Assembly (NCBI GenBank): GCA_964346275.1
Contig: CAYFUR010000068.1
Span: 1-19,797 of the forward strand
DNA from: CAYFUR01 sp964346275
GTDB lineage: Bacteria; Sumerlaeota; Sumerlaeia; SLMS01
DNA length: 19,797 nucleotides
Direction of reading: 5' to 3'
This document shows, piece by piece, positions 15,332 through 19,797 of this stretch. The stretch's first letter is position 1, and every line of letters begins with the position of its first letter. The notes beneath the pieces were generated by a model that saw nothing but the letters and a program-made list of their open reading frames with translations, did no database searches and had not been told where the DNA came from. Made by a program: the position numbers and the translations under genes.

Positions 15332-17188
15332 TCAGAAGAGGTCTGCTTTGACCTTCCCCTTCTCTTCTTCTTTCTCCGGTTTGGCCCTGCTCTTGATGAA
15401 TTCGCCGGTCACCATCTCTTTGTATCCTTTGCCCGGGCCAACCATGGGAAGAACGTGGGCGTTGATATCCACCATGACTTCCAGGAAAGCAGGGCCCTCG
15501 TGCTCGAGAAAGCGCTTGAGGGTCTCGCGAACCTTGTTCTTGTCCTCGAGACGTTCGGAGAAGCCATAGCCGTCGGCCTTGGCCGCCTGCACGAAGTTCT
15601 TCTTATGAAGGGTTTTGTCCGATCCCGAAAGGCGGCTGCCAAACATCATCTGCTGCCATTGGCGCACCATTCCATCGCCGGTGTTGTTGATCAGCAGCAC
15701 TTTCACGGGGACGTCGTAATTGGTGGCCGTTTCCAGTTCGCCAAGATTCATACGAATCGATCCGTCGCCGTCGACGTTGACCACAAGGCGGTCGGGGCAG
15801 CCGAGCGCGGCGCCGATCGCGGCGGGCAGGCCGAAGCCCATGGTGCCCATGCTGCCCGAGGTGAGCCAGGATCGCGGATGGCGATATTTGTAATACTGGG
15901 CCGCCCACATCTGGTGCTGGCCAACACCGGTGGCGATGATCGCCTCGCCGTCGGTCAGCTCGGAAAGCTGCTCGATCACGTATTGCGGCTGGATCAGCGG
16001 GCTTTCCTTGTCGTAATTCAAGGCGTACTCTTCCTTCAGCTTCCTGATGTGCTCGTGCCAGGCGGTGAAATCCTTCTCGAAGTTGTGGCCATGGTCGATG
16101 AGGGCGCGGAGCCCCTTCTTGGCATCACCGACAAAGGACCAGTCGATGGCCTTCACCTTGCCAATTTCCGCCGCGTCTATATCGATATGCGCAATGTGGC
16201 GCGCTCCGGGAGCAAATGCCTTCACCTTGCCGGCCACCCGGTCGTCAAAGCGGGAGCCCACCGCGATGAGCATGTCGCAGTCCTCCACCCCATAGTTGGC
16301 ATACGCCATGCCGTGCATGCCAAGCATGTGGAGGGACAGGTCGTGGTGGACGTCCATGGATCCGATGCCATGAAGCGTGGTCACAACAGGGATGCCGAAG
16401 CGCTCGGAAAACTCGCGCAGCTCGTAGGCCGCGTTGCTGTTGATCACGCCTCCGCCGCAATAGAGCAGCGGGCGTTCCGACTCTTCCAGCATCTGGAAAA
16501 ATCGATCAGCCACCTCTTCGCTCATGCGCGTGGACTCGAGTGCGTCCATACGGGTTTCGAAACCGCGGAAATGCAGCGTCCCCTCGCCCTTGAATTTGCC
16601 GATCCAGTTCTGGACGTCCTTGGGCAGGTCGATCACCACCGGGCCGGGGCGGCCGCTGGTAGCGATTTCAAAGGCGGAGCGGACGGTTTCCTCGAGCTTT
16701 TCCGGGTCGTTGACCAGGAAGCAATGCTTCGCGCAGGCGCTCATGATATTGAAGACCGGCGCTTCCTGGAACGCATCGGTGCCCATGGCGGCGCGGGGCA
16801 CCTGGCCGGTCAGCAGGACGACGGGAATTGAATCGGCCATGCAGTCGCGGATCGGCGTGACGCAATTTGTAGCGCCGGGGCCCGAGGTGACAATGAAGGT
16901 GCCGACCTTGCCGGTCGCGCGCGAATACCCCGCGGCCATGAATCCGGCGCCCTGCTCGTTGGCGGGGACGATCAAGTCCATTTTCTTCCCGACACGATTT
17001 GCGTCCTGGTTATAGCGGAAAATGGCGTCGTAGGTGGGAAGGATGGCGCCTCCGCTGTAGCCGAAAACGGTGTCCACGCCTTGATCGGCGAGCACCTGGA
17101 TGGCCATTTCCGCGCCCATCATTTCCTTGCCGGCAAGGAAATGGGTCGATGTCGTCTTGGGAGACGGCTTAGGTTTCGTCACACTCAT
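15332..17188 (-). CDS. ilvB: Acetolactate synthase large subunit
   Basis: This ThDP-dependent enzyme condenses two pyruvates to acetolactate, or pyruvate with 2-oxobutyrate, in valine, leucine and isoleucine synthesis. The 618-residue form from ATG 17188, with CAGGA about 10 bases upstream, shows ANEQGAGFMAAGYSRATGKVG with the catalytic Glu78, TSGPGATN (101-108), AFQEAPVFNIMSACAKHCFLV (139-159), the ThDP motif beginning VDGDGSIRMN with GDGS at 474-477, LLINN (499-503), and GMVRQWQQMM as in true acetolactate synthases. An in-frame GTG at 17296 would add 36 residues of no family resemblance. The C-terminus carries a Lys/Glu-rich tail (about 20 residues) beyond the usual end. No ilvN regulatory subunit gene is adjacent, and the neighbours are unrelated to branched-chain synthesis, so ilvN must be elsewhere or the enzyme works alone. 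A strong terminator follows. Confidence 0.94.
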   Translation of the reverse strand: MSVTKPKPSPKTTSTHFLAGKEMMGAEMAIQVLADQGVDTVFGYSGGAILPTYDAIFRYNQDANRVGKKMDLIVPANEQGAGFMAAGYSRATGKVGTFIVTSGPGATNCVTPIRDCMADSIPVVLLTGQVPRAAMGTDAFQEAPVFNIMSACAKHCFLVNDPEKLEETVRSAFEIATSGRPGPVVIDLPKDVQNWIGKFKGEGTLHFRGFETRMDALESTRMSEEVADRFFQMLEESERPLLYCGGGVINSNAAYELREFSERFGIPVVTTLHGIGSMDVHHDLSLHMLGMHGMAYANYGVEDCDMLIAVGSRFDDRVAGKVKAFAPGARHIAHIDIDAAEIGKVKAIDWSFVGDAKKGLRALIDHGHNFEKDFTAWHEHIRKLKEEYALNYDKESPLIQPQYVIEQLSELTDGEAIIATGVGQHQMWAAQYYKYRHPRSWLTSGSMGTMGFGLPAAIGAALGCPDRLVVNVDGDGSIRMNLGELETATNYDVPVKVLLINNTGDGMVRQWQQMMFGSRLSGSDKTLHKKNFVQAAKADGYGFSERLEDKNKVRETLKRFLEHEGPAFLEVMVDINAHVLPMVGPGKGYKEMVTGEFIKSRAKPEKEEEKGKVKADLF

Positions 17189-17282
17189 GATCGTAAAGTC
17201 CTGCTGGATGGTTGGTGTAGGGGCATTTACATGGCCCTGGGCAGGCGCTCGCGAGGGCGCTTTGAGAAGAGCCAACAGCCAA

Positions 17283-17316
17283 TAATAAGTTCGCACAAGC
17301 CCGGTGAGGCTGTCAA
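17283..17316 (-). promoter_or_regulatory. Weak candidate promoter for ilvB
   Basis: On the - strand an exact TTGACA (17311-17316) is followed after 22 bases by TTATTA (17283-17288). The spacing is 5 bases longer than the sigma-70 optimum. It would place the start of transcription about 90 bases before the ilvB ATG. Evidence is limited to these hexamers. Confidence 0.25.
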
Positions 17317-17468
17317 TTGCGGTGACCTGCCTAGATGACCGTCATGCCTTATTGACTCTCCCATTCGTGGCCAGAACAGAACTCCTCATTGTGAAAAGGA
17401 AACACCTTGTCGATCCGAACGCCCCAAATTGGGGATCAAGAGCAGGATTAAGACATGGGTCTTTATGC

Positions 17469-17484
17469 CCTTTGTGCCTTTGTG
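17469..17484. repeat. Tandem 8-bp repeat CCTTTGTG x2
   Basis: CCTTTGTG occurs twice head to tail (17469-17476 and 17477-17484), preceded by a degenerate copy CTTTATGC (17461-17468) and running into the small palindrome TTGTG-T-CACAA. It lies about 30 bases past the end of the 421-residue protein gene. I recall similar CTTTGTG-CCTTTGTG strings in intergenic DNA of other bacteria, but I cannot verify that here. Confidence 0.5.
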
Positions 17485-17513
17485 TCACAAACGTCCTGGC
17501 GGTTTGTCTTTCT

Positions 17514-18779
17514 TCAGTCCATCACCCAGCCGCTGGGTTGGGTCCGTTCGGCGCGAATATACACGAGCCGGATGGATTGGCGGTCTCCGGGGATGTAATG
17601 AAACCTGAGCGATGAAATAAGTTGCTTCGACTGGTTCTCGCCGGTGAGCTCTTTCGCTCGGAGTAATCCGTCATACGGGGCGATTTCCCAAATGGGGCCT
17701 TCGAGAAGCACCTGGCGCTCCCAGTGAACGGTCGGGCTTCTTGATGACATGAGAAGGACGAGCTGCCGGGCGCCGTCGAGAAAGATGATATCAGGCAACC
17801 GGTCGTCATTCAAATAGAGGGGAACCATTTCTCTGACGAATTCATTGTCGGAAATGACGGTTTTGTTCCAGGGAAGATAAAGCTCGTCCCGGGGCGTATA
17901 ATAACGAATATAGCCGGCCGTTGTGGCCTCGAAGAGAGTGCTGCCGTGGGAGACGAGAGCACGGGCGTACTCCGAGGTCCCGTGGGCGGCAATGGGCTGG
18001 ATGGACCAGATCGGAATGGAATCTCCGTCCGATTTGTTCAACCACTGCAGTTTTCCGGGGGTGGATATTGCGATAGGAATACTCCCGACGGGAAGCTGAA
18101 AAAAGTCGTGATTCAGGATATCCAGCTCTTCTTCCGGCGGGCGGTTCCAGAGGAATGTATAGCGGGCCTCGCCCCATGCTTCCGGGCTGATTTCCCGGGG
18201 ATTGATAAAGAATCCGCTTTGATAGGACGTTGAGCCGCCAAAGTAATAAAGGTCTGGATAATCCCAATTGGTATCGGGACAGTCATAATAGAGACGATGA
18301 AAATAGGCTTCGAAGGGATAGGATCCTTCGGCAAGGGAAAAGCTCGTTCTGTGGACGTTGTCCGGGTCCATGTCGTCCCAGAAGGTCGCGCGCAATTCCG
18401 CATGTTGGAGTTCTCCATCCACGCGTTGTTCATAGCGAACCAGGAGGGCCGGCCAATAAGCGCACATTGGAGGCGGTGGGCATTCGATCTTCGTCGATGC
18501 CTGATCAATGTAATGGAGGTCGGTCCACTGGCTCAGGAAGGCCTCCGCAAGGACTGTCTCCTCTTCGTATGCAAAATCGTATTCGATGAGTTCGACGCGA
18601 TTGTCGACTTCGCGCTGGAAATAGAGTCTCCCCCCTTCGTCCCTGAGCGATCCGGCCTCGTTCAGTCCGGTGATGATTTCATATGTTTCGACGTTGATGT
18701 CCTGGGCGAGGGCCGGATTGGCGAAAGACGCCACGGCGAGCACCCGGCACAGAGAGAGCAACAGACAGGAATTCTTCAT
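17514..18779 (-). CDS. Secreted protein of unknown function, FG-GAP-like segment
   Basis: I do not recognise a family. The 421-residue protein has a signal peptide ending at ANPALA (residue 25). The rest is soluble, rich in Tyr, Trp, Pro and acidic residues, and mostly predicted strands by eye. PLYLNDDRLPDIIFLDGARQLVLLM near residues 310-340 looks like an FG-GAP/VCBS repeat, common in secreted beta-propellers, and similar short strands recur (GGRLYFQREVDNRVELIEYDF, GYIRYYTPRDELYL). CPPPPMC near residue 100 could form a disulfide loop. It may be a divergent propeller acting outside the cytoplasm. Translation should be efficient: GGAGGTGA lies just before the ATG. It is 110 bases downstream of the aldo/keto reductase gene but separated from it by a strong terminator, so it has its own promoter, which I could not identify. 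Confidence 0.75.
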   Translation of the reverse strand: MKNSCLLLSLCRVLAVASFANPALAQDINVETYEIITGLNEAGSLRDEGGRLYFQREVDNRVELIEYDFAYEEETVLAEAFLSQWTDLHYIDQASTKIECPPPPMCAYWPALLVRYEQRVDGELQHAELRATFWDDMDPDNVHRTSFSLAEGSYPFEAYFHRLYYDCPDTNWDYPDLYYFGGSTSYQSGFFINPREISPEAWGEARYTFLWNRPPEEELDILNHDFFQLPVGSIPIAISTPGKLQWLNKSDGDSIPIWSIQPIAAHGTSEYARALVSHGSTLFEATTAGYIRYYTPRDELYLPWNKTVISDNEFVREMVPLYLNDDRLPDIIFLDGARQLVLLMSSRSPTVHWERQVLLEGPIWEIAPYDGLLRAKELTGENQSKQLISSLRFHYIPGDRQSIRLVYIRAERTQPSGWVMD

Positions 18780-18782
18780 TTC

Positions 18783-18790
18783 TCACCTCC
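18783..18790 (-). promoter_or_regulatory. Near-perfect ribosome binding site
   Basis: GGAGGTGA on the - strand, within GAGGAGGTGAGAA directly before the ATG at 18779, is fully complementary to the 16S rRNA 3' end. The GGAGG core ends 6 bases before the ATG. It fixes the start of the 421-residue protein and is the strongest Shine-Dalgarno sequence in the window. Confidence 0.85.
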
Positions 18791-18836
18791 TCTTCCTCCA
18801 ATTGGAGCCGAACAAATTGGACCGTGAGAGGCAAGG

Positions 18837-18880
18837 AAAAAAGAAGAAATGCCCTCTCCGGCGAGCGATCCGGAGAGGGC
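18837..18880 (-). terminator. Intrinsic terminator of the aldo/keto reductase gene
   Basis: On the - strand an 11-bp perfect stem, GCCCTCTCCGG (18870-18880 read in reverse) with its complement at 18851-18861, closes an 8-base loop and is followed by ATTTCTTCTTTTTT. This is a textbook Rho-independent terminator just after the TAA at 18890-18892, and it isolates the aldo/keto reductase gene from the next gene. Confidence 0.92.
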
Positions 18881-18889
18881 TTCCTTCCG

Positions 18890-19797
18890 TTATCCCTGAA
18901 GGATGTTTTCGATCTCCTGGATTTCATCGGGTGAAAGTGGAGGAGCGTCCAGGGCGCCGATGTTTTCCTTGAGCTGATCGATGCGCGAGACGCCGACAAG
19001 AACACTCGTGATGCGTTCGTCGCGCAGGAGCCAGGTGAGCGCCATCTGGGCGAGTTTCTGGCCGCGGCGTTCGGCAATGCGGGCGAGGGCCTCCACCTTG
19101 TCCCAAACGCCCTCTTGTTTTTTCTGCTCATACCACTTGCGGCCTTCTTCGCCCCGGCGGCCCTGGCGGGAATCCTCGGGAAGGCCGTGGCGATAGCGAT
19201 CGGTCAGGATACCCTGGGAAAGGGGACAGAAGGGGATGACCCCGATGCCCTCGCGGCCGGCCACGGGGAGCAGCCCGTGTTCGTGGGTGCGCTGCATCAT
19301 GCTCATGTTGGGCTGAACGATGAGGGGCCGCGTCCAACCGTTTTCGCGGATGGTTTGCAGGGCGCGTTCGAGCTGCTCGCCGCTGTAATTGCTCACGCCG
19401 ATATACAGGGCCTTGCCTTGGCGCACGATGTGATCGAGGGCACCGAGGGTCTCTTCCAGGGGCGTGTGTTCGTCGAAGCAATGGTGATAGAAGATATCGA
19501 CGTAATCGAGTTGGAGGCGTTTCAGGGAGGCGTCCAGGCTGGAGATGAGATACTTGCGGCTGCCACCAACCTGGTAGGGGCCCTGCCACATTTCGAATCC
19601 GGCTTTGGAGGAAATGACGAGTTCGTCGCGGGGCATGGACTTGAGATGCTTGCCGACGATTTCCTCGGCGGATCCTGGCGGCGGGCCGTAATTGTTGGCG
19701 AGGTCGAAGTGGGTGATGCCCTGGTCGAAGGCATGGAACATCACTTCGCGGCAGAGCTGGCTGTTTTGCGGCTCGCCCAGGGCCTGCCAGAACCCCA
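18890..19797 (-). CDS. Aldo/keto reductase, YghZ/Gpr-like (N-terminus outside window)
   Basis: This NADPH-dependent reductase of (beta/alpha)8 fold acts on small carbonyls in the cytoplasm. About 301 residues are present, and the reading frame stays open to the right edge (GFWQALGE upstream of the MFHAF segment), so only some 25-35 N-terminal residues are missing. Tetrad residues are visible: Asp and Tyr in HFDLANNYGPPPGSAEE, Lys in ISSKAGFE, and His in FYHHCFDE. SNYSGEQLE and VQPNMSMMQR follow, and the C-terminal cofactor loop TSVLVGVSRIDQLKENI is intact. The GPPPGSAEE segment is typical of the AKR14 group (E. coli YghZ, which reduces L-glyceraldehyde 3-phosphate and methylglyoxal); YghZ-like activity is a family inference. 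A strong terminator follows the TAA. Confidence 0.93.
   Translation of the reverse strand, partial: GFWQALGEPQNSQLCREVMFHAFDQGITHFDLANNYGPPPGSAEEIVGKHLKSMPRDELVISSKAGFEMWQGPYQVGGSRKYLISSLDASLKRLQLDYVDIFYHHCFDEHTPLEETLGALDHIVRQGKALYIGVSNYSGEQLERALQTIRENGWTRPLIVQPNMSMMQRTHEHGLLPVAGREGIGVIPFCPLSQGILTDRYRHGLPEDSRQGRRGEEGRKWYEQKKQEGVWDKVEALARIAERRGQKLAQMALTWLLRDERITSVLVGVSRIDQLKENIGALDAPPLSPDEIQEIENILQG

Larger units (their letters stand above)
17189..17513. other. Intergenic region upstream of ilvB (325 bp)
   Basis: No gene is supported here. On the - strand the part nearest ilvB is an in-frame open stretch back to GTG 17296, with GC-rich inverted elements near 17230-17260 (GCCCTGGGC, and GCGC arms around TCGCGA). 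Further out are small palindromes: ATGAC-C-GTCAT (17335-17345), CCCCAA-A-TTGGGG (17422-17434) and TTGTG-T-CACAA (17480-17490), plus the 8-bp tandem repeat at 17469-17484. A good intrinsic terminator for the gene ending at 17514 is not visible. A regulated leader for ilvB is possible but not shown. Confidence 0.5.

Noticed and set aside
15320..16831. 503-residue open frame on the + strand opposite ilvB
   Set aside because: It lies wholly antisense to well-conserved acetolactate synthase sequence and contains only His/Ala/Val-rich shadow sequence without domains.
17189..17296. N-terminal extension or leader peptide of ilvB from GTG 17296
   Set aside because: The 36 residues do not match acetolactate synthases, no separate stop divides them from ilvB, and the Leu residues (YYWLLALL) are too few and unsupported by a clear attenuator hairpin with T tail.

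Overview
The window is about 19.8 kb of GC-rich, gene-dense bacterial DNA. A lipobox lipoprotein, several proteins with Sec-type signal peptides and a membrane-anchored SGNH hydrolase suggest a Gram-negative heterotroph. The mix of secreted multi-domain hydrolases with ordinary housekeeping genes would fit an uncultured lineage of the Planctomycetota / Sumerlaeota / Hydrogenedentota kind. That placement is a guess: no marker here fixes the phylum. I see no rRNA, tRNA, CRISPR array, insertion sequence or phage gene.

Positions 1-7790 hold a same-strand (+) run: the 3' end of mfd, a CoA-binding protein, an SGNH/GDSL hydrolase, hisS, aroB, a YhcH/YjgK-type protein, a lipoprotein of unknown role, and an M14 metallocarboxypeptidase of the cytosolic-carboxypeptidase type. 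Several junctions overlap (TGATG or ATGA), so translation is probably coupled. The run mixes DNA repair, tRNA charging and aromatic amino-acid synthesis with uncharacterised genes, so it looks like a housekeeping operon that has gathered accessory genes. It ends at a hairpin at 7798-7824 shared with the convergent gene.

Positions 7850-11966 (- strand) hold two secreted proteins. The upstream one is a beta-propeller joined to a thioredoxin fold that has lost the first Cys of CXXC. The downstream one is an 894-residue clan GH-A glycoside hydrolase with C-terminal beta-sandwich domains. A 228-bp divergent region separates this pair from a secreted M1-family aminopeptidase (+, 12195-15251), which carries a FnIII-like domain and a C-terminal alpha/beta domain of the type seen in some secreted lyases and peptidases. 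Together these suggest digestion of polysaccharide and protein outside the cytoplasm.

Positions 15332-19797 (- strand) hold ilvB (acetolactate synthase large subunit, with no ilvN beside it), a secreted protein of unknown function with a very strong ribosome binding site, and most of an aldo/keto reductase of the YghZ type that runs off the right edge. Good intrinsic terminators follow the M1 gene/ilvB pair and the aldo/keto reductase.

No obvious new multi-gene system is present. The best leads are the degenerate propeller-thioredoxin protein next to the glycoside hydrolase, the M1 peptidase with its extra C-terminal domain, the lysozyme-like motif in the lipoprotein, the M14 enzyme without a signal peptide, and a small tandem repeat at 17469-17484. 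The first 33 bases do not fit the mfd gene that follows and may be an assembly-edge artefact.
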